The position numbers and the translations under genes are program-made. Below, piece after piece: positions 34,238 through 42,808 of a stretch of DNA of 56,281 nucleotides. This stretch comes from an uncultured Neglectibacter sp. (GTDB taxonomy: Bacteria > Bacillota > Clostridia > Oscillospirales > Acutalibacteraceae). The notes beneath the pieces are model-generated. The model worked only from the letters and a program-made list of their open reading frames with translations, ran no database searches and was not told the DNA's origin. Each line of letters begins with the position of its first letter. Within the stretch, counting starts at the first letter, position 1. Location of the stretch: positions 1 to 56,281 of the forward strand of contig CAJFEW010000003.1 in assembly GCA_904374805.1 (NCBI GenBank), written 5' to 3'.

Positions 34238-34660
34238 ATGAAGAGAAAAAAGAAGTATCAGCTGACCAACTCGGAGCTGACTCTCATGGAAATTCTTTGG
34301 CAGGCAGACCGGCCTTTGAATCGCCAGGAGATTTTGGAAGCTGCCACCACAGAGGACGGGCAGTTGCTTTTTGCCGTCAGTTCCCTGCACTTGCTGATCA
34401 ACGATTTGATGGATAAAAACTACATCGCCCCCATGGGAGGCGCGGGCAAGGACACCAATTACGGCCGGCGCTTTGCTCCCCTGGTCACTCGAAACGAGCA
34501 CTTCGCCATTCAGATCACCTCCACCGAGCAGTACACCCCGGAGGACATTCCTTCGATTGTCTGCTCTCTGGCCAAGTATTCCGGCATTTCCGATTTGGAT
34601 GGGCTGCTGCAGGAAATCGAGAAGACAATCCGAAAGAAAAAGGGGGAAGGGGGAAAGTAA
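34238..34660 (+). CDS. BlaI/MecI/CopY-family repressor
   Basis: A 140-residue winged-helix repressor. The N-terminal half (about 8-80) has the family pattern LTNSELTLMEILWQADRPLN followed by SLHLLINDLMDKNYI. The C-terminal half is the helical dimerisation part, with a basic tail. BlaI-type repressors are inactivated when the partner membrane metallopeptidase is triggered. The M56 gene starts 3 nt after its stop. The usual BlaI/MecI cleavage site (Asn-Phe) is not evident. The targets may include its own operon and the beta-helix gene just downstream. Confidence 0.85.
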   Translation: MKRKKKYQLTNSELTLMEILWQADRPLNRQEILEAATTEDGQLLFAVSSLHLLINDLMDKNYIAPMGGAGKDTNYGRRFAPLVTRNEHFAIQITSTEQYTPEDIPSIVCSLAKYSGISDLDGLLQEIEKTIRKKKGEGGK

Positions 34661-34663
34661 AGT

Positions 34664-35815
34664 ATGGCTGTTTCCCCTTTTTCCCTTTTGATGGCAGTGC
34701 TATGGAGCAGCGTTTTTATACTGCTTCTCTTCTGTCTGCGGAAGAGCACGCGCTTCCTTAGCATTACCGGTGTGGGCCCTCTGCTGTTTCTGGCGGGGGG
34801 CATTGTCCTGCGGTGTTTCTTTCCGGTGGAGATTCCCTACTTCACCCAGGTGATCGGGCTTCGAGGCGTAGTGGCCTCCGTGTTTCGCGTGCTGAAAGCG
34901 CCCCTGGGCATTGGTTCCTTCCTGGTGCTGGACGTGATCTGGCTGCTCTGGATTGTGGGAACCCTGCTTCTGTTGGGGCGGTTTACGTGGAGATACTGGC
35001 GCTTTTCTCGAAGGCTGCGCGCCTATGAGCCTTTGGAAGAGGGAGAAATCTGGGAGGCCGCCAGCAAAACTGCCCGTCGGTTAGGGGTGCCGTCTCCCAA
35101 GCTCATCCAAACTTCCAGCATAGACACGCCCCAGGTCACCGGCTTTTTCAAGCCTGTGGTGCTCCTGCCGGTTTTTCCCTACACAGAGGAAGAACAGGAC
35201 TATGTGCTCCTTCACGAGCTGACCCATTGGAAAAATCACGATCTCTGGGTCAAGCTGTGCGTGGAGCTGCTGTGCGACTGCTTTTGGTGGAACCCCCTTG
35301 TTTACCTGCTGAAAAAAGACCTTTCCCGTGTGTTGGAGATGAAATGCGACGCAGCTATTCTCCAAGGGAAAAGTCAGGAAGAGGCCAGCGTGTACGAAGA
35401 GGTTCTGCTCAAGACCTTGGTGTTCACCCAAAACAGCCAGAAGGAAAATTTCGTGCCCTTCACTGTGCTGGAGCTCGCCTCTTCCGACAGCAAAGCCGTC
35501 CTGCAAAGGATACAGCTGATTATGAAACGCAAGCCCCGTTGTCAAAACAAACTGGCCTTGGCCGCACTGGGCCTTGAGTTCTCCCTTCTCTTGCTTGTGT
35601 CCTACTCCTTTTTGGTTCAACCAGCCTACGACCCTCCCTCCTCGGAAATGTCCATGGGCGGACAGGCCACGGTGATTGATCCCTCTAACACCTATCTGCG
35701 GGACAATAAAGATGGGACCTATTCCCTCTACCAAAACGGCAAAGAAGTGGAAGGGGATGTGGAAAAGGAAGGCGCTGCAGTTTTACTGCAGCAGGGCTTT
35801 GAACTGCGATCGTAA
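34664..35815 (+). CDS. M56-family membrane metallopeptidase (BlaR1-like, no beta-lactam sensor)
   Basis: A 383-residue integral membrane zinc peptidase. Hydrophobic helices lie at about 5-25, 35-52, 80-105 and 297-318. The cytoplasmic loop between them holds HELTH (184-188) with the third ligand expected in LEMKCDAA (Glu225). The extracellular C-terminal part is only about 65 residues and shows YLRDNKDGTYSLYQNGKEVEG-like beta hairpin text. The penicillin-binding sensor domain of BlaR1 (about 250 residues) is absent. It would receive an unknown signal and release the BlaI-type repressor encoded upstream. A terminator follows. Confidence 0.85.
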   Translation: MAVSPFSLLMAVLWSSVFILLLFCLRKSTRFLSITGVGPLLFLAGGIVLRCFFPVEIPYFTQVIGLRGVVASVFRVLKAPLGIGSFLVLDVIWLLWIVGTLLLLGRFTWRYWRFSRRLRAYEPLEEGEIWEAASKTARRLGVPSPKLIQTSSIDTPQVTGFFKPVVLLPVFPYTEEEQDYVLLHELTHWKNHDLWVKLCVELLCDCFWWNPLVYLLKKDLSRVLEMKCDAAILQGKSQEEASVYEEVLLKTLVFTQNSQKENFVPFTVLELASSDSKAVLQRIQLIMKRKPRCQNKLALAALGLEFSLLLLVSYSFLVQPAYDPPSSEMSMGGQATVIDPSNTYLRDNKDGTYSLYQNGKEVEGDVEKEGAAVLLQQGFELRS

Positions 35816-35829
35816 ATCGTTTTTTCCAT

Positions 35830-35856
35830 GCGCGCTCAGAATGGGCGCGCTTTTTT
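35830..35856 (+). terminator. Terminator of the BlaI-M56 operon
   Basis: GCGCGC(TC) / (GG)GCGCGC stem, followed by TTTTTT. Confidence 0.85.
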
Positions 35857-35893
35857 CCTGCCTCTCACAGGGTCGCATTTTCTGAAGTCCTGC

Positions 35894-35922
35894 TTGACAA
35901 CCAGCCCAGAATGCACTACCAT
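35894..35922 (+). promoter_or_regulatory. Promoter of the beta-helix protein gene
   Basis: Perfect TTGACA, 17-nt spacer and TACCAT. Confidence 0.65.
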
Positions 35923-35972
35923 AAAACCATCCCATGTTGTGGGCAAACTGTTTAGGCAGGAGGAGTTTTTTC

Positions 35973-37958
35973 ATGAAGATTTATGTTTCTGCCGCTGCCT
36001 TTCGAGACGGCAACGGCACGGCGGATCGCCCCTTTAAGCGCATCGGCGATGCAGCCAAAATTGCAAGGCCGGGAGATGAGGTCCTGGTGGCCCCCGGCAT
36101 CTACCGGGAGTATGTGGATCCGGCAAACGCTGGGACGGAAGACCAGCGCATCACCTACCGGAGCACGGAGCCTTTGGGAGCTGTGATCACCGGTGCGGAG
36201 GAGATCAAGTCCTGGCAGCCGTATGAGGGCAACGTGTGGGTGTGCCAGGTGGACAACACACTGTTTGGAAGCTACAATCCCTACACCACCTATGTGTATG
36301 GGGACTGGTACTTCGCCGGCCGGTCCAAACACACAGGCTGCGTGTATCTCAACGACAAGGCCATGTACGAGGCCAGCTCGCTGGAGGAGTGCCTGCAGGG
36401 CCAGGTATACCCCTGTTCCTGGGAGCCGGAGGCCTCTGTCTACAAGTGGTACACCCAGCAGGAGGACGGCAAAACGGTCCTGTACGGCAACTTCCAGGGC
36501 AAGAACCCCAACCAGGAACAGGTGGAAATCAACGTGCGGCGAGAGTGCTTTATGCCCTCCAAAACCGGCGTTGGCTACATCACTGTCAGCGGGTTTACCA
36601 TCACCAAGGCGGCCACTACCTGGGCCCCTCCCGCTGCCTACCAAGATGGGATGATCGGTCCCCACTGGTCCAAGGGCTGGATCATTGAGGACTGCGACAT
36701 CTCCAACTCCAAGTGCGCAGGCATTTCCCTGGGCAAATATTACGACCCAGAAAACGACCACTACTTCACCAACAAGCACGTGAAAAGCCCCACCCAGATG
36801 GAACGGGACGCCGTCTGCCGGGGACAGTATCACGGCTGGCTGAAGGAGAAGGTGGGCAGCCACATTGTGCGCCGGTGCAACATCCACCACTGCGAGCAGG
36901 GCGGCATCATTGGCCGGATGGGTGGCGTGTTCTCCCTGATTGAGGACAACCACATCCACCATATCAACAATATGATGGAGCTGGGCGGCGCGGAGATCGC
37001 CGGCATCAAAATGCACGCAGCCATTGATGTGGTGTACCGCCGCAACCACATCCACCACTGCACCATGGGCATTTGGTGCGATTGGGAAGCCCAAGGCACC
37101 CGCATCACCCAGAACCTGTTCCACGACAACCAGCGGCCTTCCTTCACCAAGCAGCTCAAGGGCGGCATGATGAGCCAGGATATTTTCGTGGAGGTGGGCC
37201 ACGGCCCCACTCTCATTGACAACAACATCCTGCTTTCCGACGCTTCCCTGCGGTTTGCCACCCAGGGTGTAGCCATGGTGCACAACCTGATTTGCGGCGC
37301 CCTAACCTGTGTGGGCGGCGGCACCGGTCCCCGGTACACTCCCTACCACATCCCCCATCGCACCGAGGTGATGGGCTTTATGACCATCCTCCACGGAGAC
37401 GACCGCTTCTACAACAATATCTTTGTGCAGAAATGGCCCTCCGACCCCTTTACCGTGCTCCATGACAGCACCGATGGAGTGGATATGGAAAACCGGGAGG
37501 TGGGCACCCACGTGTGGAACGGCTATCCCACCTACGAAGAGTGGATCGCCCAGTTCGACATGGATACGGACACCCCCGACATGTCCAAGCTGGCTCCCGC
37601 GCAGGAATCCCATCTGCCGGTGTGGTGCAAGGGGAACGTGTACATAAACGGCGCGAAAGCCTGGGAACACGAGACCGACTTTCTTCTGGATCAGGAACAT
37701 CCCGTCACGGTGGAGCTGACCGAGCAAGAGGGTAAGCCTGTGCTCTCCACCAACCTGTATGACCTGCTGGGGGATTTCCGGTGCGCCATGGTGGACACCC
37801 AGGTGCTGGGCAAAGCCTTCCAGCCGGAGGAGTATTTTGAAAATCCGGACGGCACGCCCATCACCTTCGACCGGGATTATTTTGGAAACCACCGGGGTAC
37901 GGAACTTCTTCCGGGGCCCTTCGCCAACGCAGAAGCCATCGGCCGCAGCCTTTGGTAA
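35973..37958 (+). CDS. Right-handed parallel beta-helix protein, probable carbohydrate-active enzyme
   Basis: A 661-residue protein without signal peptide or anchor. The N-terminal strand pattern IYVSAAAFRDGNGTADRPFK, then PGDEVLVAPGIYREYVDP, is the standard opening of pectate-lyase-like beta-helix proteins. The middle (about 200-460) has repeated His-rich turns such as CNIHHCEQGG, HIHHINN and HIHHC, which mark helix coils. Such proteins include lyases, epimerases and GH141 enzymes (alpha-L-fucosidase/xylanase), so GH141-like activity is a reasonable guess. It lies between the BlaI-M56 pair and the rhamnose genes. The ATG at 35973 follows GGAGGAG. The exact bond cleaved is unknown. Confidence 0.72.
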   Translation: MKIYVSAAAFRDGNGTADRPFKRIGDAAKIARPGDEVLVAPGIYREYVDPANAGTEDQRITYRSTEPLGAVITGAEEIKSWQPYEGNVWVCQVDNTLFGSYNPYTTYVYGDWYFAGRSKHTGCVYLNDKAMYEASSLEECLQGQVYPCSWEPEASVYKWYTQQEDGKTVLYGNFQGKNPNQEQVEINVRRECFMPSKTGVGYITVSGFTITKAATTWAPPAAYQDGMIGPHWSKGWIIEDCDISNSKCAGISLGKYYDPENDHYFTNKHVKSPTQMERDAVCRGQYHGWLKEKVGSHIVRRCNIHHCEQGGIIGRMGGVFSLIEDNHIHHINNMMELGGAEIAGIKMHAAIDVVYRRNHIHHCTMGIWCDWEAQGTRITQNLFHDNQRPSFTKQLKGGMMSQDIFVEVGHGPTLIDNNILLSDASLRFATQGVAMVHNLICGALTCVGGGTGPRYTPYHIPHRTEVMGFMTILHGDDRFYNNIFVQKWPSDPFTVLHDSTDGVDMENREVGTHVWNGYPTYEEWIAQFDMDTDTPDMSKLAPAQESHLPVWCKGNVYINGAKAWEHETDFLLDQEHPVTVELTEQEGKPVLSTNLYDLLGDFRCAMVDTQVLGKAFQPEEYFENPDGTPITFDRDYFGNHRGTELLPGPFANAEAIGRSLW

Positions 37959-37981
37959 TCCGCGCAATAGAATAAACGGAA

Positions 37982-38020
37982 GGAGCCGCTGTGCTGTGCG
38001 CAGCGGCTCCTCTCTGTTTT
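37982..38020 (+). terminator. Terminator of the beta-helix protein gene
   Basis: GGAGCCGCTG / CAGCGGCTCC with a 9-nt loop, then TCTCTGTTTT. It faces the convergent rhamnose operon. Confidence 0.8.
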
Positions 38021-38031
38021 CAGGAAAGCGG

Positions 38032-38859
38032 TTACTCCAGAAACTCCTCCCGCAGGGTGACGCCAAACTCCTTGGCGATGGCCCGCAGATCGTCATCCTG
38101 GATGGTCTGGCGGATCTTCCCCTGACCGGCGGACAGGGCGAGAAGGTAAATCTGGGCGGCCTTTTCAATGGTGTGCATCAGGCCGAAGGTGGTGTCGAAA
38201 TCCGGACCGGAGGCAAACAACCCATGGTGGGCCCACACCGCCGCGTCATACTCCCGCATCAGTTTGCTGGTGGCCCAGGCGATGTCGCTGCCGCCGGGAA
38301 CCATCCAGGGCACCACGCCCACACCCCCGGGGAACACCACGGGACACTCCGTAGCGCTCTGCCACAGGGCCCGGGTAAAGTCCCGGGCGGTGAGGGGCAG
38401 AATATAGGTCATGGCGATTAGATTTGCCGGATGGGCATGGTAGATCACCCGGTTTTCCCCGTTGGTTGCCTCTTTCCGGACACTGTGGTTGAGAAAATGG
38501 CTGGGAAACTCGCTGGTGGGACGCCCCCCCTTCTCCAAACCCCAGACAATGCGCCAGGAATCTCCGGCCTCGTTGATCTCCACAATGCACAGGTTGTCCT
38601 GGGGTGCCAAGGAAACATTGCGGAAATACTTGCCGCTGCCGGTGGAGATAAAATACTCCCCTTTCAAATTGTCTGCCTGGACGCCCATGTTTACCCACTC
38701 GCCGGGGGTTTCTTTAAAATAGGGGCGGCACTGCTCCACCTCTTCCGGGCGCATGCGATAGGTCAAATTGCCGCCGTTGCGCTCGTGCCAGCCTTGGTCC
38801 CAGCCGTCGCTGCACAGGCGGATGTAATTTTGCAGGACTTCACAATCAGTAATTGCCAT
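38032..38859 (-). CDS. rhaD: Rhamnulose-1-phosphate aldolase
   Basis: A class II zinc aldolase that splits L-rhamnulose 1-phosphate into dihydroxyacetone phosphate and L-lactaldehyde. At 275 residues it aligns closely with E. coli RhaD, down to residue numbers: catalytic Glu117 (GGRPTSEFPSH) and zinc ligands His141, His143 (HAHP) and His212 (WAHHG). WDQGWHERNGGNLT near the N terminus is typical. It is the last gene of the rha operon, 21 nt after the isomerase-like gene. Confidence 0.95.
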   Translation of the reverse strand: MAITDCEVLQNYIRLCSDGWDQGWHERNGGNLTYRMRPEEVEQCRPYFKETPGEWVNMGVQADNLKGEYFISTGSGKYFRNVSLAPQDNLCIVEINEAGDSWRIVWGLEKGGRPTSEFPSHFLNHSVRKEATNGENRVIYHAHPANLIAMTYILPLTARDFTRALWQSATECPVVFPGGVGVVPWMVPGGSDIAWATSKLMREYDAAVWAHHGLFASGPDFDTTFGLMHTIEKAAQIYLLALSAGQGKIRQTIQDDDLRAIAKEFGVTLREEFLE

Positions 38860-38880
38860 GGTGTACGCTTCCTTTCCCAG

Positions 38881-40317
38881 CTATCTTGCAAAACCGTCGC
38901 ACCGGGTGATAACGTCCACCGGTACGTTGAAAATCTTGGCCACCTTTAGGAGGGTGTCAATGTGGCACCCTGTGGCGGCGGCCATGTGGTGGGTAGGGCC
39001 CGCCTCACTCCAGCGGTTGACAAACTCCCGGGCGCCGCAGGCAAACCGGGTGCGCATGTTGGTGTCCCCAAAGGTGAAAATGGGGCCTGCCTCGTTGACG
39101 CCCTCTGCCACCACAAATTTGAAATGGCCGTCTTTGTCCTGGGTGATGCCCAGGTAGGTGACCGGCCCCAGATGGGGGTAGAACTGGGTCAAATAACCGC
39201 CCCCGGTCTTGCCGTGGAACACGGGCACAATCTTCATGGTGGGCTTTTGGGCGGAGATGGCCGCATCTCCCGAGCCGGAGTGGCCGATGATGCAGATGTC
39301 CTCGTTGAAGTCAATGGAGTACATTTCGGAGAGCTGGCCGGTGCCGGAGATGGTCTTTAAAATGGACATGGCCATGGCCACCTTGATGTCCCCCTCCACG
39401 GCGCAGGCAACCCCCTCCTTGATAAGCATGGAAAAGGCGGGAATGAGCATGGAGTCCAGCACACCTGCCTTTCCCTGGGCAAAGCCGTCGTAGTGGGAGG
39501 CGATGAAGCCCAGCTTCTCCTCCTTGACCCACTGTTCAAAGGCCACCACATAGCGAGCCATATCCCAGACCTTTTCCACGGTGCCGCCGCCCTCGATTTC
39601 GAAAGTGTCCAGAATCTCCTGGGCTTTTTGGCGGATGGCGGTTTCGTCGGTGACTGCATCGGCAATAGCCCACATTTTCTCCCAATCAAACTGTTTGGTG
39701 TACAGCCACATGCGGTGGTAGAGATTGGTCTCGTCGATGTACAGATCCATCATGCCGGGATAGGGCCGGCCGATCTGGGCCAGGTTCAAATCCCGGAAGC
39801 GGCGGCGCACCTGGGCGGCCCGGCACCAATCTTCTATTTCTTCTTGCACCACAGGGTCGCCCCCTTCCACCACGCCGGTGATCACCGCGTGCCGCTTGCC
39901 GGCCCGCTCCAGATCGGCCACCATCTCCCCCACGGCGCCGCAGGCGTACAGCTCTCCCAGCCAGGTGGCCGTGTCCGTGTGTGCATAATCGGGGGCCCGG
40001 AGCTTTTGCACATTCACCAGCACCACGGGCACATCCAGGTCGCGGACGGCGGGCAGCAGGTTGTAGGAAGTGGCATAGGTCAACAGCTGCACCATAACCA
40101 GATCTACATCGGCAGCCCGGAACTTGTCCCCTGCCTCCTGGGCCAGCTCCTTGGTGGTGACAATGCCGCCATCGATCAGCTCCACAGAATCGGGGAGCAT
40201 GGTTTTAAAGTGGGCGTATTGGGCCTCAAACTCCGGCACCAGGGACGGAAATTGGGGCAAATACGCGCCCAGGGCAATGGCGAACACCCCTACCCGGGCT
40301 TTGGTCTCAACTAACAT
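38881..40317 (-). CDS. L-fucose/L-arabinose isomerase-family protein, likely the rhamnose isomerase of this locus
   Basis: A 478-residue aldose-ketose isomerase of the FucI/AraA superfamily, in the place where rhaA is expected. Features are the N-terminal VGVFAIALGAYLPQFP, the central Glu in AVEGDIKVAM, HSGSGDAAI and the C-terminal GPTHHMAAATG, which supply metal ligands in relatives. It does not look like canonical RhaA. By context it should convert L-rhamnose to L-rhamnulose, but L-fucose or another 6-deoxy sugar is possible. The ATG at 40317 follows AAGGAGG and overlaps the rhaB stop by 7 nt. A longer in-frame reading into rhaB is rejected. Confidence 0.85.
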   Translation of the reverse strand: MLVETKARVGVFAIALGAYLPQFPSLVPEFEAQYAHFKTMLPDSVELIDGGIVTTKELAQEAGDKFRAADVDLVMVQLLTYATSYNLLPAVRDLDVPVVLVNVQKLRAPDYAHTDTATWLGELYACGAVGEMVADLERAGKRHAVITGVVEGGDPVVQEEIEDWCRAAQVRRRFRDLNLAQIGRPYPGMMDLYIDETNLYHRMWLYTKQFDWEKMWAIADAVTDETAIRQKAQEILDTFEIEGGGTVEKVWDMARYVVAFEQWVKEEKLGFIASHYDGFAQGKAGVLDSMLIPAFSMLIKEGVACAVEGDIKVAMAMSILKTISGTGQLSEMYSIDFNEDICIIGHSGSGDAAISAQKPTMKIVPVFHGKTGGGYLTQFYPHLGPVTYLGITQDKDGHFKFVVAEGVNEAGPIFTFGDTNMRTRFACGAREFVNRWSEAGPTHHMAAATGCHIDTLLKVAKIFNVPVDVITRCDGFAR

Positions 40318-41711
40318 GGAAATACCTCCTTCATGGGAAAACTGTGGCGGATGGCTCTGCGGGCTGCAGCCAGATCGGGGAATTCCCCCTGGGCCAGCAT
40401 CTGAACGAGCAGATTCCCCAGCGCCGTGCCCTCTGTGGGACCGGCGTACACAGGCAGGCCTGTAGCCTGGGCGGTGAGCTGGTTCAAGTAAGAATCCCGG
40501 CTGCCTCCGCCCACTACATTGACGGCGGTGTAGGATTTGCCTGTAAGTGCGGAGAGCTCCTGGATACTGCGGGCGTAACTTTGGGCCAAACTGTGGTATA
40601 CACAGGCCGCAAGTTCCCCCAAAGTGGCGGGCACAGGCTGCCCTGTCTCCCGGCACAGGGAACGCACCGCCTCCCCCATGCTTTCCGGAGCCAGAAAGCT
40701 GGGATGGTTCACATCGATCCGAGAGGGAAACTCCCCCGCGTCGCGAGCGGCCTGTTCCAAGGCGGCAAAGGAAGTCCCCTCCCCCGCCTCCCGGCGAGTG
40801 GATTGGAGCATCCACAGCCCCATAATATTTTTCAAATACCGGAACCGGTACTGGTAGCCCCCTTCGTTGGTGAAATTGCAGCGGCGGCTCTCCTCTGTCA
40901 AAACCGGAGCGGGCAGTTCCGTGCCCAGCAAGCTCCAGGTGCCGCTGGACAGGTAGACGCCGTTCTCCTTGGCGGGCACCGCCAAAAAGGCCGAGGCGGT
41001 GTCGTGGGTGGCCGGCAGCAGTACCTGGCAGTCAAAGCCCACGCGCTCCTGCACCTGAGGGGATAGCCCCCCCACAGAAAAGCCGGGCTGGCGCAGCTCT
41101 CCAAACAGCCGGCGGGGATAGCCCAGCCGGTCCAAAATCTCCTCGTCCCAGGTCTTTGTCTGGGCGTTCACCAGGCCGGTGGTGGTGGCGTTGGTATATT
41201 CGCTCTCCCTGCGCCCGGTGAGCCGGTATGTCAGATACTCCGGCACCAGCAACAGCCGCTGGGCTTGCTCCAATAGGGCCGGCTCCTGTTGTTTTACGGC
41301 CATGAGCTGGTAGATGGTGTTAAACGCCTGTTTCTGGATCCCCGTGCGGGCGTACAGCTCTTCCGGGGAGATGCGCGCCTCCACCAGCCGGTCCATGCCC
41401 TGGGTGCGGCTGTCCCGGTAGGACACGGCATTCCCCAAAGGCTTTCCCTGCCTGTCCAACAGCAGGAAATCCACGGCCCAGGTATCTATGCCCATACTGA
41501 CCGGAATTATCCCCTCTTCTTTACACTGGGCCAACCCCTGGACAATCTCGGCAAAGAGTTGCTCCATGTCCCAGCAAAGGTGTCCCTCCCGGCTGTGTAG
41601 CCGGTTGGAAAACCGGTGCACTTCCCGTAAAACCAGGGTTCCTTCTGCGACCCATCCCAGAATATGCCGGCCGGAGGAAGCACCGATATCCACCGCCAAA
41701 TAGGCTTTCAT
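40311..41711 (-). CDS. rhaB: Rhamnulokinase
   Basis: A FGGY-family kinase that phosphorylates L-rhamnulose at O1. The 466-residue protein has the N-terminal phosphate motif VDIGASSGR (6-14), GIDTWAVDFLLLD, the family strands around TGLVNAQTKTWD, and GGGSRDSYLNQL near the C terminus. The ATG at 41711 follows GAGAGGGGG. It is the first gene of the rhaB-isomerase-rhaD operon. The upstream region has only a weak TATGCT -10 box, in keeping with a promoter that needs the AraC-type activator encoded next door. Confidence 0.94.
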   Translation of the reverse strand: MKAYLAVDIGASSGRHILGWVAEGTLVLREVHRFSNRLHSREGHLCWDMEQLFAEIVQGLAQCKEEGIIPVSMGIDTWAVDFLLLDRQGKPLGNAVSYRDSRTQGMDRLVEARISPEELYARTGIQKQAFNTIYQLMAVKQQEPALLEQAQRLLLVPEYLTYRLTGRRESEYTNATTTGLVNAQTKTWDEEILDRLGYPRRLFGELRQPGFSVGGLSPQVQERVGFDCQVLLPATHDTASAFLAVPAKENGVYLSSGTWSLLGTELPAPVLTEESRRCNFTNEGGYQYRFRYLKNIMGLWMLQSTRREAGEGTSFAALEQAARDAGEFPSRIDVNHPSFLAPESMGEAVRSLCRETGQPVPATLGELAACVYHSLAQSYARSIQELSALTGKSYTAVNVVGGGSRDSYLNQLTAQATGLPVYAGPTEGTALGNLLVQMLAQGEFPDLAAARRAIRHSFPMKEVFPC

Positions 41712-41756
41712 GGGTTTTCCCCCTCTCTTGTTTTCTTCAGCATACCGCGAAATAGG

Positions 41757-41795
41757 CAAAAAAAGAAGGACGTACTTTTGAAAAAATACGTCCTC
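41757..41795 (-). terminator. Terminator of the AraC-type regulator gene
   Basis: GAGGACGTA / TACGTCCTTC stem followed on the minus strand by a run of seven T. It separates the regulator from rhaB. Confidence 0.88.
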
Positions 41796-41804
41796 ACTTT
41801 ATGA

Positions 41805-42779
41805 TTACTGGGCCTGGGGCAGAAAATTTCCTCCCTGCTGTCTGCGGTATTCCTTAGGCGTGATGCCAAACCGAGCCCGAAACACCCGATAGAAGTAGCT
41901 GGTGTTTTCATACCCCACGGCCAAAATAATGTCCTGGGTGGTAAGCCGGGTCTCCCGCAGAAGCTGGGCAGCTTTGGACAGGCGCTTTTCCAGCAGCAGT
42001 TCCTTAAAAGTCCGGCCTGTGGCCCGGTGCACTGCAGCGCTGAGATAGGGCAGGGACACGTGGAGCTCCCCGGCCAAGCGGGTTAAATCTGCCGTGCGGT
42101 AATTTTCCTCAATCTCCCGCAGGGCGGACAAAACTGCTCCGTTGCCCGACGCCTCTTCCAAGTCCTCCGTGTAGTTTAAAAGCTGCAGCAAGAGGACCCC
42201 CATGGTGGCCTGGTTAATCCTGCGGGCATTGGGCTGGGGATGAACCAGACTCCACACCAAGTTCTCCACCAGATTTTGCACGGTGGGCACATGGGACACC
42301 CGAAAGTGCAGGCAGCTCAGCTCTCCCCCGCTTTGTCGCAAGCCGCTGAGGAGAAATTTTCCCAGCACATTGTCCATCCCGATCAGCGCCAAGGCGTAGT
42401 CGAAAAACTGGGGAAGCACAATAAAATTAACCCCCACATCCTCCTCGCCGGCTCGATCCACCCCGTGGGCCGCGTTCTGGTTTAAAAAGAGCAGCTCCCC
42501 CGCCTGCAGCGTCAAAGGCGGGCGCCCTTCCATACGGTGGACCGTTTTCCCGCTGCACATATACATGATCTCTACGTAGTTGTGCCGGTGCATGGGAAAG
42601 CTGGCAAAGCGGGTGTGGGGCCGCACTGTGATCAGCTTGCCCTTGGCCAGCAGTTTTTCGCTGTCGATCAAAAAACCGGCGCCGGAACTGTACAGGCTCT
42701 TGTCCACCTGGCCCCCTGCCAAAAGCCGTTCCTCCTCTTCTGTCACCTGCCGCAGCCGGCGCATCAACTCTTCCTGCAC
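41805..42779 (-). CDS. AraC-family transcriptional regulator, probable rhamnose activator
   Basis: A 324-residue regulator. The N-terminal half (about 45-145) has a cupin sugar-sensing pattern: HRHNYVEIMYM, then LQAGELLFLNQNAAHGV. The C-terminal 100 residues carry the two AraC helix-turn-helix motifs, the second including IILAVGYENTSYFYRVFRAR. The start is a GTG at 42779, 7 nt after GAGGGGG. It lies upstream of the rha operon on the same strand with a terminator between, so control of rhaB by L-rhamnose is the natural inference. Confidence 0.88.
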   Translation of the reverse strand: MQEELMRRLRQVTEEEERLLAGGQVDKSLYSSGAGFLIDSEKLLAKGKLITVRPHTRFASFPMHRHNYVEIMYMCSGKTVHRMEGRPPLTLQAGELLFLNQNAAHGVDRAGEEDVGVNFIVLPQFFDYALALIGMDNVLGKFLLSGLRQSGGELSCLHFRVSHVPTVQNLVENLVWSLVHPQPNARRINQATMGVLLLQLLNYTEDLEEASGNGAVLSALREIEENYRTADLTRLAGELHVSLPYLSAAVHRATGRTFKELLLEKRLSKAAQLLRETRLTTQDIILAVGYENTSYFYRVFRARFGITPKEYRRQQGGNFLPQAQ

Positions 42780-42808
42780 GAAAATTCCCCCTCTTCCCGG
42801 CCTGCTTT

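Noticed and set aside
35952-37283. 443-residue frame on the minus strand
   Set aside because: Antisense shadow of the beta-helix gene.
38881-40815. 644-residue version of the isomerase
   Set aside because: The extra N terminus is rhaB read in another frame; the ATG at 40317 has AAGGAGG.
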